Shown here one piece after another: positions 44,264 to 56,484 of a DNA stretch of 64,000 bases. The stretch lies in contig NZ_JAUSYB010000001.1 of NCBI RefSeq assembly GCF_030816505.1, positions 1,674,001-1,738,000 on the forward strand, in the 5' to 3' direction. This stretch comes from Microbacterium sp. W4I20. GTDB lineage: Bacteria > Actinomycetota > Actinomycetes > Actinomycetales > Microbacteriaceae. The first letter of the stretch is position 1; every line of letters starts with the position of its first letter. Under the pieces are notes generated by a model that was not told the DNA's origin, did not search any database, and saw only the letters and a program-made list of their open reading frames with translations. A program made the position numbers and the translations under genes.

Positions 44264-46360
44264 GTGGGCGAGCGGATCACCTGGCGTCCCGGCGCCATCG
44301 AGCTCGACATCTCGACGCCGGAAGCCGGGCCGCCGATGGTCCAGCGCTTCACGCGTGTCGGCGACGAGAGCAGCCCGGATCCTGCATGCGCTCTACCGAT
44401 CGCCGAGATCCACCTCGGTGGCGAAGGCTCGGGCATCTCCTCATCGGAACGGCTGATGGGCAGCGCGGTGGGGCGCCGGCTGCGCTTCGTCGACCACCGG
44501 GAGTGGCATCAGGACGGGATGGCGCATCTCGCAGTGACCTCGCAGGATCCGGCGACGGGCATCAGCGTGGTCTCACGATGGTCGAGCTGGCCGGACCTGC
44601 CCGTCGTCCGATGCGAGACCGAGGTCGTCGCCGGCGCGGAGCCGGTCGAGCTCCGCGCGGTCTCGTCGGTCGCGCTCGGCGGCATCTCGGCGCCGGGCTC
44701 GAGCTGGTGGCGCGACCACGAGGTCGGCTTCGCGCACAACACCTGGTTCCGCGAGATGGTCTGGCAGCGTCGCACCCCGGCCGAGCTCGGACTCGACGAC
44801 TCGGGACTCGACCAGTGGGGCATCACCAGCTCCCGCGCGTCCTTCGCCATCGGCCAGCGCGGAAGCTGGTCGACCGGCGGCCACCTGCCGATGGGCGTGC
44901 TGCGGGCCCGGGATCAGCCGCGATCTCTGCTGTGGCAGGTCGAGCACAACGGGGCCTGGCGTTGGGAGCTGGGCGATCAGGGCGGAGCGCTGTACCTCGT
45001 GGCCAGCGGTCCGACGGACCAGAGCGCCGCGTGGATGCGCCGCCTCGCACCCGGCGAGCGCTTCTGCTCCGTGCCTGCGACCCTCGTCCTCGGCGGAGAC
45101 GACGACGAGCTGTTCGCAGACCTGACCCGCGCGCGACGCCGGGTGCGTCGCCCGCACCCGGACAACGAGGCGCTGCCGGTGATCGTGAACGACTACATGA
45201 ACGCCCTCATGGGCGACCCGACGAGTGAGAACATCCCGCCGTTCATCGACGCCGCGGCGCACGCCGGCGCGGAGATCTACTGCATGGACTCGGGCTGGTA
45301 CACCGACGGGGCGACCTGGTGGAACGACCTCGGCTCGTGGGAGCCGTCCCTCCGCCGGTTCCCCGACGGCCTGCAGGCGATGACGAATCGGATGCGCGAC
45401 GCCGGCATGGTGCCGGGGCTCTGGCTCGAGCCCGAGGTCGTCTCGGTGTCGAGCCCCGTCGCCGCGGCTCTGCCGCCGGAGGCCTTCTTCCAGCGGGACG
45501 GGCGGCCGGTCATCGAGTCCGGTCGACTGCAGCTGGATCTCCGGCATCCGTCCGCACTCGCCCACATCGACGGCGCGGTCGAGCGACTGATCGCCGACCT
45601 GGGTCTCGGCTACCTGAAGTTCGACTACAACATGGATGTCACGCAGGGCACCGACGTCGACGCCGACAGTCCCGGCGACGGGCAGCTCGGCCACCAGCGG
45701 GTGCTGCTGGACTGGGTGCGAAGCCTCATGGACCGGCATCCCGGACTCGTCATCGAGAGCTGCGCGAGCGGCGGACAGCGGATGGATGCCGCGACCCTCG
45801 CGGTGCACCCCGTGCAGTCGACGAGTGACAATCAGGACCCGCTGTTCACCGCCGCGATCGCGGCGGCGGCACCGACGGCGGTCACTCCCGAGCAGGGGGC
45901 CGTATGGGCCTACCCCGACCCGTCCTGGTCCGACGAGCGGATCGCGTTCTCGCTCGCGAGCACGCTGCTGGGGCGCGTGCACCTCGGCGGGCGGCTCGAC
46001 CTTCTCTCACCACCGCAGATGGAGCTGGTCAGGGCGGGGCTCGCCGCGTACCGCGAGACACGGGACAGGCTTCCGGCAGCCGTGCCGTTCTGGCCCCTCG
46101 GCCTGCCCGGCTGGCACGATCCCGTCGTCGCCCTGGGCATGCGTGACGATAGAGGCGAACTGCTCACCATCTGGCGCCGGTCCGGTCCCCGCACCGTGCG
46201 GGTCCCGCTCACGGGGTACGCCGGGCGCGGACTCGACGTGGAGATCGTGTTCCCGAAGGAGCTTCCGACGCGGGCGACATGGGATGCCGACGCCGGCGAA
46301 CTCGTGATCGAGCTGCCGGACGAGCCTGCGGCGCGGACGTTCCGCCTGCGGGGCGCGTAG
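44264..46360 (+). CDS. GH36 alpha-galactosidase (divergent)
   Basis: The 698-residue protein is a clan GH-D glycosidase of GH36 type. The nucleophile is Asp454 in FDYNMDV and the acid/base is Asp522 in STSDNQDP, after CASGGQRMD. It has CMDSGWY and GLWLEPEVVS rather than the DDGW/EPEMINEDS motifs of the other two GH36 proteins, so it is a different subgroup, and specificity for alpha-galactose or another alpha-glycoside is open. The start is GTG 44264 with AAGGGG five bases upstream; GTG 44258 (GTGA overlap) is the alternative. It is the third gene of the LplBC transcript. Confidence 0.88.
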   Translation: MGERITWRPGAIELDISTPEAGPPMVQRFTRVGDESSPDPACALPIAEIHLGGEGSGISSSERLMGSAVGRRLRFVDHREWHQDGMAHLAVTSQDPATGISVVSRWSSWPDLPVVRCETEVVAGAEPVELRAVSSVALGGISAPGSSWWRDHEVGFAHNTWFREMVWQRRTPAELGLDDSGLDQWGITSSRASFAIGQRGSWSTGGHLPMGVLRARDQPRSLLWQVEHNGAWRWELGDQGGALYLVASGPTDQSAAWMRRLAPGERFCSVPATLVLGGDDDELFADLTRARRRVRRPHPDNEALPVIVNDYMNALMGDPTSENIPPFIDAAAHAGAEIYCMDSGWYTDGATWWNDLGSWEPSLRRFPDGLQAMTNRMRDAGMVPGLWLEPEVVSVSSPVAAALPPEAFFQRDGRPVIESGRLQLDLRHPSALAHIDGAVERLIADLGLGYLKFDYNMDVTQGTDVDADSPGDGQLGHQRVLLDWVRSLMDRHPGLVIESCASGGQRMDAATLAVHPVQSTSDNQDPLFTAAIAAAAPTAVTPEQGAVWAYPDPSWSDERIAFSLASTLLGRVHLGGRLDLLSPPQMELVRAGLAAYRETRDRLPAAVPFWPLGLPGWHDPVVALGMRDDRGELLTIWRRSGPRTVRVPLTGYAGRGLDVEIVFPKELPTRATWDADAGELVIELPDEPAARTFRLRGA

Positions 46361-46375
46361 CCTTCGGGCCCCGGC

Positions 46376-46411
46376 CCCGGTGGATCGCCTCCGCAGAGGC
46401 GATCCACCGGG
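46376..46411. terminator. Strong bidirectional terminator hairpin
   Basis: A perfect 16-bp stem (CCCGGTGGATCGCCTC with its complement) closes a CGCA loop and is followed by CGTTTCT. It separates the convergent GH36 and GH2 genes and can act on both strands. Confidence 0.85.
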
Positions 46412-46428
46412 CGTTTCTGCAATCCTGG

Positions 46429-49766
<3,338 letters not shown>

Positions 49767-49803
49767 CTACCGCGCTGGGGCTTCCACCGCGAGAATCTCT
49801 GTA

Positions 49804-49832
49804 TTGACACCGAATGGTCTGACGTTTACCGT
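49804..49832 (+). promoter_or_regulatory. Lipoprotein gene promoter with 15-bp motif (site C)
   Basis: TTGACA (49804-49809), 17 bp and TACCGT (49827-49832) form the promoter. GGTCTGACGTTTACC (49816-49830) overlaps the -10 exactly as at 42.2 kb. The following GTGAAG and RTGCCTGCA are also shared with that promoter. Confidence 0.7.
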
Positions 49833-49838
49833 GAAGAC

Positions 49839-49913
49839 ATGCCTGCAGAGCCGCAGCCGTCTCCTGATGCCACTGATGCTCCGGTACCTCATCGTCGCTC
49901 ACATATCCGCTGA
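49839..49913 (+). CDS. Candidate leaderless proline-rich leader ORF
   Basis: An ATG seven bases after the -10 hexamer opens a 24-codon frame (beginning Met-Pro-Ala-Glu-Pro) that ends at 49913, 50 bp before the lipoprotein start. It would be translated from a leaderless transcript, which is common in actinobacteria. Five of its first 17 residues are Pro. It parallels the leader ORF at 42218. It could equally be a conserved transcription start sequence with no translation. Confidence 0.35.
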   Translation: MPAEPQPSPDATDAPVPHRRSHIR

Positions 49914-49963
49914 GGGTCATTGACTCCTCGACAAGGCCGTACCCACCACAGAGAGGCAAGACA

Positions 49964-51634
49964 TTGTCCAGACAACACCTATCCGACAGGATGCGACACA
50001 GCCGTCGCTCCGTCGCCGGCTTCGCGGCGGTCGCCGTACTGGCCACCGCGATGGTCGCCTGTTCCCCCAGCTCGGAGGACGACCAGAAGGTCATCACCAT
50101 CTTCGGCGAGCAGGGCGGGCAGATGGATCTGAACACCAACTCGTTCACCCTCCTCATGGAGGAGAAGTTCGACGTCGACATCCAGTTCGAGACGACCGGC
50201 TACGAATCCGGGGCGGCGAACGAGGCCCGCCAGGTCTCCCTGGCCGGCGGCGACCTGCCCGAGGCGTACATGCTCGTCCCGTGGGCTTCGCAGTTCAACA
50301 AGGCGGAGCTGCAGCGCTACGGCGACCAGGGTGTGATCCTCCCGCTGAACGACCTCATCGACAAGTACGCGCCGAACATCGCCGACGCCCTCGCCGCCGA
50401 GCCCGGCTTCGAGTCGCTCGCCACCGCACCCGACGGCAAGATCTGGGGACTGCCGCAGTGGAACGACTGCTACCACTGCTCCTACCCGTACAAGTTCTGG
50501 ATCAACCAGGAATGGCTGAAAGCACTCGGACTCGACGCGCCGACGACACCCGATGAGTTCTTCGACGTCATGATGGCGTTCAAGACGGAAGACCCCAACG
50601 GCAACGGCGTCGCGGACGAGATCCCGATCACCGGCAGCTCGCAGTGGTCGATCGTGCCGTTCATCATGAACGCCTTCGTCTCCAACTCCTTCAACACCGG
50701 AGCCGGTGCGAACGGGCAGCCCATCTCCCTGGGACTCGACGGGGACACGGTACAGATGCAGCCGATGCAGGACGGATGGCGGGAGGGCCTGGCGTTCCTC
50801 AACAAGATGTGGGAGGCAGGGCTCATCGATCCCGCCGCGTTCTCGCAGGGTGACGACACCATGCAGGGCACGGGCAACAACGCCGAAGCGGTGATCGTCG
50901 GCGGGGCCACGGCCATCCACTCCGGCATCTTCGTGAGCATCGGTCAGGAAGACGGTCGCGACAACCAGTACTTCCCGATCGCGCCGCTCGAGGGACCCGG
51001 CGGTGCGAATGCGACATACCAGCTGCCGAGCATCCCCGGTGCCACCTTCGTCGTCACGAAGGCCGCCGACGAGACGGAGCAGAAGGTCATCATGGAGATG
51101 ATGGACTACCTCTTCACCGAGGAAGGCCACATGCGCGGCGAGTTCGGCGAGCAGGACATCGGCTGGCGCGCGGCGGAGCCGGACGAGATCGCCCTCGACT
51201 CCGACCTCGAAGCGACCTTCTTCGACATCCTGGTGGATGAGGAGAACGAAGCCGACTACAACGGCAGCTGGGGCCCGATGGCCCAGGTGTTCGAGACCAC
51301 GGAGTTCCGCAACGCCCAGGTGGCGCCGCTCGACATCAACACGCAGCCGGGCTTCGAGCGTCGACTCTTCGAGGCGACCGAGCTCTACGACGGCAAGGAC
51401 TCCGATGCGATGTTCCCGTACTGGGACCTCTGGGTCCCCGTCGAGGAGGGCAACGAACTGTCCACGCTGACCGCCAACATCGAGAGCAATGTGGCGACAT
51501 CGACCGCCGAGTTCGTCACCGGGGTGCGCGACCCGAACAGTGACGGCGACTGGAACGGCTACCTGGACGGCCTGAAGGGCCTGGGCGTCGACCGCTACCT
51601 GGAGATCTGGCAGGCCGCGTACGACGCGAGCTGA
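49964..51634 (+). CDS. Extracellular sugar-binding lipoprotein, LipO/LplA type
   Basis: The 556-residue lipoprotein is the receptor for the LplB/LplC permeases encoded 5.7 kb upstream. The signal peptide ends in MVACS with Cys33 lipidated. The mature part has the long SBP typical of this group, with DPNGNGVADEIPITG (a calcium-loop-like segment seen in LplA proteins) and GANATYQLPSIPG. The start appears to be TTG 49964 with GAGAGG seven bases upstream; ATG 49991 is the alternative and would shorten the cytoplasmic head. Large plant-type oligosaccharides are typical ligands of the group. Confidence 0.9.
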   Translation: MSRQHLSDRMRHSRRSVAGFAAVAVLATAMVACSPSSEDDQKVITIFGEQGGQMDLNTNSFTLLMEEKFDVDIQFETTGYESGAANEARQVSLAGGDLPEAYMLVPWASQFNKAELQRYGDQGVILPLNDLIDKYAPNIADALAAEPGFESLATAPDGKIWGLPQWNDCYHCSYPYKFWINQEWLKALGLDAPTTPDEFFDVMMAFKTEDPNGNGVADEIPITGSSQWSIVPFIMNAFVSNSFNTGAGANGQPISLGLDGDTVQMQPMQDGWREGLAFLNKMWEAGLIDPAAFSQGDDTMQGTGNNAEAVIVGGATAIHSGIFVSIGQEDGRDNQYFPIAPLEGPGGANATYQLPSIPGATFVVTKAADETEQKVIMEMMDYLFTEEGHMRGEFGEQDIGWRAAEPDEIALDSDLEATFFDILVDEENEADYNGSWGPMAQVFETTEFRNAQVAPLDINTQPGFERRLFEATELYDGKDSDAMFPYWDLWVPVEEGNELSTLTANIESNVATSTAEFVTGVRDPNSDGDWNGYLDGLKGLGVDRYLEIWQAAYDAS

Positions 51635-51649
51635 CCGGAGTATTCCCTG

Positions 51650-51683
51650 ATCGGGGGGCGAGGCGCAAGCCTCGCCCCCCGAT
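51650..51683 (+). terminator. 15-bp perfect hairpin with GCAA tetraloop
   Basis: ATCGGGGGGCGAGGC and its complement close a GCAA (GNRA) loop, 15 bases after the lipoprotein stop and 35 before the aldo/keto reductase ATG. Without a T-run it may be a partial terminator or an mRNA 3'-end stabiliser that keeps lipoprotein mRNA abundant. Confidence 0.75.
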
Positions 51684-51718
51684 TCGCTCATTCCACCCCA
51701 CCCCGAAAGGATTCACTC

Positions 51719-52603
51719 ATGCACACACGCACACTCGGCAACGACACCGTCGGCCGCACCGAGGTCGGAGCGATCGGGCTCGGCCTGATGACCTTCGACC
51801 AGACGGGCCATCAGCCCAGACCGCAGCTGCTCGACACCGTGCGCGCCGCGCTCGACGCCGGCGTCACCCTCTTCGACACCGCCGATGCCTACGGCCCCGG
51901 CGATGAGCTGGGTGCCGAGGCCCAGGGCGAGAACGAGAGGCTCATCGCCTCGATCCTCGACGAGCTGGGCGTGCGCGATCGCGTTCTCCTCGCCACCAAG
52001 GGCGGTGCGTTCCGCATCGAGGGCGGCGGCTGGGACCACGATGGTCGTCCGGAGCACCTGCGTCGCGCGGTCGATGCCAGCCTGTCTCGACTCGGAGTCG
52101 AACAGATCGCGCTCTGGCAGCACCACCGTCCCGACGCCACGATCGACTATGCGGAGACGATCGGCGCACTCACCGAGATCGCCGCCAGCGGCAAGGTGCG
52201 GATGATCGGGATCTCCAACGCAGACCCTGCGCAGATCCGGGCCGCGCACGCGGCGCTGGGCGACAGCCTGGTCAGCGTGCAGAACCAGTTCAGCCCGAAG
52301 TTCCGCAGCAGCCGACCCGAGATCGACGTCTGCAATGAACTGGGTCTGGCCTTCCTGGCCTGGAGCCCGCTCGGCGGGCTGTCGGATGCGAAGGAGCTGG
52401 CCGACCGGCATCCGGCCTTCCAGCAGGTGGCCGAGGCCCGCGGCGTGAGCGCCCAGCAGGTGGCGCTGGCGTGGGAGCTCGCGCAGGCGCCGGTGGTCAT
52501 CCCGATCCCGGGAGCCAAGCGGCCGCAGTCGGTCATCGACTCCGCCGCGGCCGCCGACCTCGAGCTGACCACCGACGAGCTGGCCGCGCTCGACCAGGTC
52601 TGA
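51719..52603 (+). CDS. Aldo/keto reductase
   Basis: The 294-residue protein is an NADPH-type aldo/keto reductase. Catalytic residues are visible: Asp and Tyr in LFDTADAYGPG, Lys in LATKGG and His in ALWQHHRPD, with IPIPGAKRPQSV as the cofactor-phosphate loop. AAAGGA precedes the ATG. It follows the sugar-binding lipoprotein and may reduce a released sugar or glycoside aldehyde. It is not a close paralogue of the AKR at 32.0 kb. Confidence 0.88.
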   Translation: MHTRTLGNDTVGRTEVGAIGLGLMTFDQTGHQPRPQLLDTVRAALDAGVTLFDTADAYGPGDELGAEAQGENERLIASILDELGVRDRVLLATKGGAFRIEGGGWDHDGRPEHLRRAVDASLSRLGVEQIALWQHHRPDATIDYAETIGALTEIAASGKVRMIGISNADPAQIRAAHAALGDSLVSVQNQFSPKFRSSRPEIDVCNELGLAFLAWSPLGGLSDAKELADRHPAFQQVAEARGVSAQQVALAWELAQAPVVIPIPGAKRPQSVIDSAAAADLELTTDELAALDQV

Positions 52604-52637
52604 GTCCCGCAGGCTGCACACCGCACCTGCACATCGC

Positions 52638-52680
52638 AGAGGACGCCCGCTCAGCGCACAGCGCTCAGCGGGCGTCCTCT
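52638..52680. terminator. Two-part terminator hairpin
   Basis: A perfect 14-bp outer stem (AGAGGACGCCCGCT) encloses a 5-bp inner stem (AGCGC/GCGCT) with one C-C mismatch between them. It lies between the convergent AKR and TIM-barrel genes. A partial second copy of the right arm (AGCGGGCGTTCT) follows at 52687. Confidence 0.8.
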
Positions 52681-52697
52681 GGTTTCAGCGGGCGTTC

Positions 52698-53702
52698 TTA
52701 CGCCTTGGTGGAGAATGCCGCGTCGAAGGCGGCATCGGGTGGGGTGATCGCGGCGAGCTTCTGCACGAACGCGAGCGCCTCCGGGGCTCCGTGCAGGCGG
52801 TCCATGCCGGCGTCCTCCCACTCCACACTCGTCGGACCCGTGTACCCGATCGCATTCAGCGCGCGGAACAACGGCTCCCACTTCACCGCACCGTGCCCGG
52901 TGGAGACGAACGTCCACCCGCGCCGCGGATTCGCCCACGGCAGATGCGAGCCCAGCACCCCGTTACGGCCGTCAAGGTTCGTGATCGACTCCTTCACGTG
53001 CACGTGGAAGATGTGCTCCGCGAAATCCAGCACGAATGCGACCGAATCCAACTGCTGCCAGACGAAGTGCGACGGATCGAAGTTGAACCCGAAACTCGCC
53101 CGGTGCCCGATCGCGTCGAGCGTCGCCTTCGCGGTCCAATAGTCGTAGGCGATCTCCGACGGATGCACCTCGAGCGCGAACCGCACACCGACCTCCTCGA
53201 ACACATCCAGGATCGGGTTCCACCGGTCGGCGAAGTCCTGGTACCCGGCCGCGATGAACTCATCCGACGCCGGCGGGAACATCGCCACGGCCTTCCAGAT
53301 GCTCGACCCGGTGAACCCGTTCACCGTCGACACACCGAGCTTCGCGGCGAACCGGGCCGTGTCCTTCAGATCCTCCGCGGCGCGCTGTCGCACGCCCTCC
53401 GGGTCGCCGTCGCCCCATACCCGGTCGGAGAGGATGTCACGGTGGCGGACGTCGATCGGGTCGTCGCACACCGCCTGCCCGGTCAGGTGGTTCGAGATCG
53501 CCCACACCTGTAGCCCGTTGCGTTCCAGGATGTCGCGACGCGACTGCACATACTCCTCGTCGTCCCAGCGGGAGACGTCGATGTGGTCGCCCCAACAGGC
53601 GATCTCCAACCCGTCATACCCCCACTCCCCCGCAAGACGCGCGACCTCCTCGAACGGCAGATCGGCCCACTGACCGGTGAACAACGTGATCGGACGTGCC
53701 AT
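52698..53702 (-). CDS. Sugar phosphate isomerase/epimerase family TIM-barrel protein
   Basis: The 334-residue protein belongs to the xylose-isomerase-like TIM-barrel superfamily. The four metal ligands of the fold are apparent: Glu in [13 protein letters not shown], Asp in [10 protein letters not shown], His in IFHVHVKES and Glu in [11 protein letters not shown]. Family members isomerise or epimerise sugars and cyclitols, and some cleave 3-keto-glycosides by elimination. GAAGGAG precedes the ATG. It is the last gene of the ThuA-Gfo/Idh-GH51-Gfo/Idh operon. IolE-like inosose dehydration is another option, since iolE is missing from the inositol operon. Confidence 0.88.
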   Translation of the reverse strand: MARPITLFTGQWADLPFEEVARLAGEWGYDGLEIACWGDHIDVSRWDDEEYVQSRRDILERNGLQVWAISNHLTGQAVCDDPIDVRHRDILSDRVWGDGDPEGVRQRAAEDLKDTARFAAKLGVSTVNGFTGSSIWKAVAMFPPASDEFIAAGYQDFADRWNPILDVFEEVGVRFALEVHPSEIAYDYWTAKATLDAIGHRASFGFNFDPSHFVWQQLDSVAFVLDFAEHIFHVHVKESITNLDGRNGVLGSHLPWANPRRGWTFVSTGHGAVKWEPLFRALNAIGYTGPTSVEWEDAGMDRLHGAPEALAFVQKLAAITPPDAAFDAAFSTKA

Positions 53703-53752
53703 GAACGACTCCTTCGTAGAAACGTGGCGGGTGATGCGGTGGAGGATGTGCG

Positions 53753-54925
53753 TCAGCGTACCCGGGTGTAGCGGCCTTCGTCGCCGGCGCTCTCCTCGAC
53801 CGCCGCGAGCACCCGCTGCACCTGATAGGCGTCGGCGAACGTCGGCGGTTCCGGCGTGCCGTCGATCGATCGCACGAAGTCGACGACCTGGTGCGTGAAC
53901 GTGTGCTCGTAGCCGAGACCGTGCCCGGTGGGCCACCACGCGTCCGCGTAGGGGTGCGCGGGATCGGTGGCCTGGATCGTGCGGAATCCGCGGCGATCGT
54001 CGGCGTCGTCCTCGCTGTAGTACTCGAGCTCGTTCATCCGCTCGAAGTCGAACGCGATCGAGCCGCGATCGCCGTTGATCTCGATGCGATTGGCATTGCG
54101 GTGCCCGAGCGCCATGCGCGTCGCCTCGAACACCCCGAGCGCGCCGCCGCTGAACCCGGCGATGAACGCCGCCGCGTCGTCGACGTCGACCGGCAGGCGC
54201 TCGGCGTCGAGGTCGCCCGTGCCGCCGAGTCCCACCTCGGCGCTCCGCTGGGGGCGTGAGGTCACGAACGTGCGGAGGTGCGCCGACACGCCCTCGATCC
54301 GTTCGCCGGTCAGCCACTGCGCGGTGTCGATGCTGTGCGCACCGATGTCGCCGAGAGCGCCGGAGCCCGCCGAGGCCCGGTCGAGACGCCAGGTGTGCGG
54401 GGAATCCGCGTCGCTCAGCCAGTCCTGCAGGTACTGGGCGCGCACATGCCGGATGGTGCCGAGGGCGCCCTCGGCGATCAGGCGACGGGCCGAGGCGAGC
54501 GCGGGCGTGCGACGGTAGCTGTAGCCGCACAGCGCGACGATGCCCTGCCGTGCGGCGGCATCCGCGGCGGCGACCATCTCGGCGGCATCCGCCGGATCGT
54601 TCGCGAGCGGCTTCTCGCACAGGACGTGCTTGCCTGCCCGGAGAGCCGCGATCGCGATCTCCGCGTGCGTGTCGCCCGGCGTGCAGATGTCGATCACATC
54701 GATGTCATCGCGTTCGACCACGGACCGCCAGTCGCCCGACCAGCTGTCCCAGCCCCAGTCGTGCGCCGCCTTCTGACCGCGCGTCTCATCGCGCGACACC
54801 AGCACCGAGAGCCGGGGCTCCCGCGGCAGGTCGAAGAAGCGTGGTGCGGTGCGCCAGGCGTGCGAGTGCGCCCGCGCCATGAAGCCTGCACCGATCACGG
54901 CCACCCGCAGCGGACTCGTCGTCAT
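53753..54925 (-). CDS. Gfo/Idh/MocA family oxidoreductase
   Basis: The 390-residue protein has the Rossmann motif [17 protein letters not shown], the CEKPLAN catalytic-lysine motif and the [16 protein letters not shown] substrate-domain motif with the usual Asp and His. It resembles the inositol dehydrogenase/levoglucosan dehydrogenase-like branch rather than the two ThuA-linked paralogues. The ATG at 54925 overlaps the GH51 stop by 4 bp. It could oxidise arabinose, a cyclitol or a glycoside carbon; the sequence does not decide. Confidence 0.88.
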   Translation of the reverse strand: MTTSPLRVAVIGAGFMARAHSHAWRTAPRFFDLPREPRLSVLVSRDETRGQKAAHDWGWDSWSGDWRSVVERDDIDVIDICTPGDTHAEIAIAALRAGKHVLCEKPLANDPADAAEMVAAADAAARQGIVALCGYSYRRTPALASARRLIAEGALGTIRHVRAQYLQDWLSDADSPHTWRLDRASAGSGALGDIGAHSIDTAQWLTGERIEGVSAHLRTFVTSRPQRSAEVGLGGTGDLDAERLPVDVDDAAAFIAGFSGGALGVFEATRMALGHRNANRIEINGDRGSIAFDFERMNELEYYSEDDADDRRGFRTIQATDPAHPYADAWWPTGHGLGYEHTFTHQVVDFVRSIDGTPEPPTFADAYQVQRVLAAVEESAGDEGRYTRVR

Positions 54926-56484
54926 GACGCCACTTCCTCTCGCTCGATCGCCGGGTGTTCCGGCTCCAGTTCCAGTTCTACCGTGGCGAAGGAGTGCGGC
55001 GGCAGGGTCACGGTCAACATCCCGTCGCGCAGCACGGTCTCGAGCGCGCGCGGGGCCACCCGGTCGGGCGTCTCGGCATCGTTGAACGCCGAGGCCTCGT
55101 CACCGGTGAGCACGCGAGCCCCGGTGACATTCGCTCCTCGACCGCGCAGATCGATGCTCACGGTGCAGTCGGCGTCGAGCCCGAGGTGGCTGAGCGAGAT
55201 CAGCGCGGTGTCGTCCCGCGTCGAAGCCGACATCGACACCAGCGGGAGATCCTCGCCGCGCACGCGGGCCGTCGGCACCTGGCGCAGATGCGTCGGCAGG
55301 TGCAGCGCGTCCTGATGCCCCTTGTTCATCTCGAACACGTGGTACGTCGGCGTCAGCACGAGCGTGTCGCCGTCGGTGAGGACCATGGCCTGCAGCACGT
55401 TGACCGTCTGCGCGATGTTCGCCATCGAGATGCGGCGCGCGTAGCGGTGGAAGACGTCGAAGTGCATCCCCGCCACCAGCGCATCGCGCACGGTGTTCTG
55501 CTGGAAGAGGAAGCCGGGGTTCGTGCCGTCCTCGACGTTCCACCAGGTTCCCCACTCATCGCACACGAGCGAGACGCGGTTCTCGGGATCGTACGAGTCC
55601 ATCACGGCCACGTGTCCCCGCACGACGCGCTCGACGTCGGCGGCGTAGGCCATCGTCTCGTAGTACTTCTCGTCGCTGAAGGGAGCGGCATCCTCGGTGT
55701 TGATGCCCGAGCCGGAGTGCGTGTAGTAGTGGAACGAGATCGCCTGGTACGGCAGGTTGCCGTAGAGCGTGCAGCCGTGGCACTCCATGAGCGTCTTCAT
55801 CAGCACGCGCGTCCAGTCGAGGTCGTCCTCGTTGGCGCCGGCCGCGATGCGGGTGAGCCGGTTGTCGCCGTGATTGTGGGTGAAGGTGGCGTAGCGCCGG
55901 GCCTCCTCGGCGTAGTGCGCGGCCGACATGTTTCCGCCGCATCCCCACGCCTCGTTCCCGAGTCCCCAGAACGGGACCTTCCACGGCTCGTCCCGGCCGT
56001 TCTCCCGCCGGAGCCGCGCCATCGGGCTGTCGTCGCCCCGGGTCAGGTACTCGACCCACTCGGACATCTCCTGCACGGTGCCGCTGCCGATGTTGCCGTT
56101 GACGTAGGCGTCGGCGCCGAGCAGGTCGCAGAGGTCCATGAACTCGTGCGTGCCGAAGTGGTTGTTCTCCACCACGTCGCCCCAGTTGGTGTTCGCGATC
56201 TGCGGCCGCAGCTCGCGCGGACCGATGCCGTCGCGCCAGTGATAGGTGTCGGCGAAGCATCCGCCCGGCCAGCGGAGGTTCGGGATGTCGAGGGCCTTCA
56301 GGGCCTCGACGATGTCGAGACGGATGCCGCGCACGTTCGGGATCGCGGAGTCCTCGCCCACCCAGAAGCCGTCGTAGATGCAACGGCCCAGATGCTCGGC
56401 GAAGTGCCCGTAGATGTGCCGGTTGATGCGATCGCCGGTCACGTCGAGGTCGATGATCGCGCGCGCGGTCGTGGTGGTGGTCAA
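54922..56484 (-). CDS. GH51 alpha-L-arabinofuranosidase
   Basis: The 520-residue protein is an intracellular GH51 enzyme that removes alpha-L-arabinofuranosyl residues. The acid/base is Glu178 in GLGNEAWGCGG and the nucleophile Glu310 in VCDEWGTWW. The NRHIYGHFAEHLGRCIYDG start and the C-terminal beta domain are typical. The start is TTG 56484 with GGAGAAAG six bases upstream, overlapping the stop of the Gfo/Idh gene as TTGA. The frame extends further upstream only as a shadow of that gene. Confidence 0.94.
   Translation of the reverse strand: MTTTTTARAIIDLDVTGDRINRHIYGHFAEHLGRCIYDGFWVGEDSAIPNVRGIRLDIVEALKALDIPNLRWPGGCFADTYHWRDGIGPRELRPQIANTNWGDVVENNHFGTHEFMDLCDLLGADAYVNGNIGSGTVQEMSEWVEYLTRGDDSPMARLRRENGRDEPWKVPFWGLGNEAWGCGGNMSAAHYAEEARRYATFTHNHGDNRLTRIAAGANEDDLDWTRVLMKTLMECHGCTLYGNLPYQAISFHYYTHSGSGINTEDAAPFSDEKYYETMAYAADVERVVRGHVAVMDSYDPENRVSLVCDEWGTWWNVEDGTNPGFLFQQNTVRDALVAGMHFDVFHRYARRISMANIAQTVNVLQAMVLTDGDTLVLTPTYHVFEMNKGHQDALHLPTHLRQVPTARVRGEDLPLVSMSASTRDDTALISLSHLGLDADCTVSIDLRGRGANVTGARVLTGDEASAFNDAETPDRVAPRALETVLRDGMLTVTLPPHSFATVELELEPEHPAIEREEVAS

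Noticed and set aside
49979..51691. Long minus-strand frame opposite the LplA-type lipoprotein gene
   Set aside because: Antisense shadow lacking any recognisable motif.
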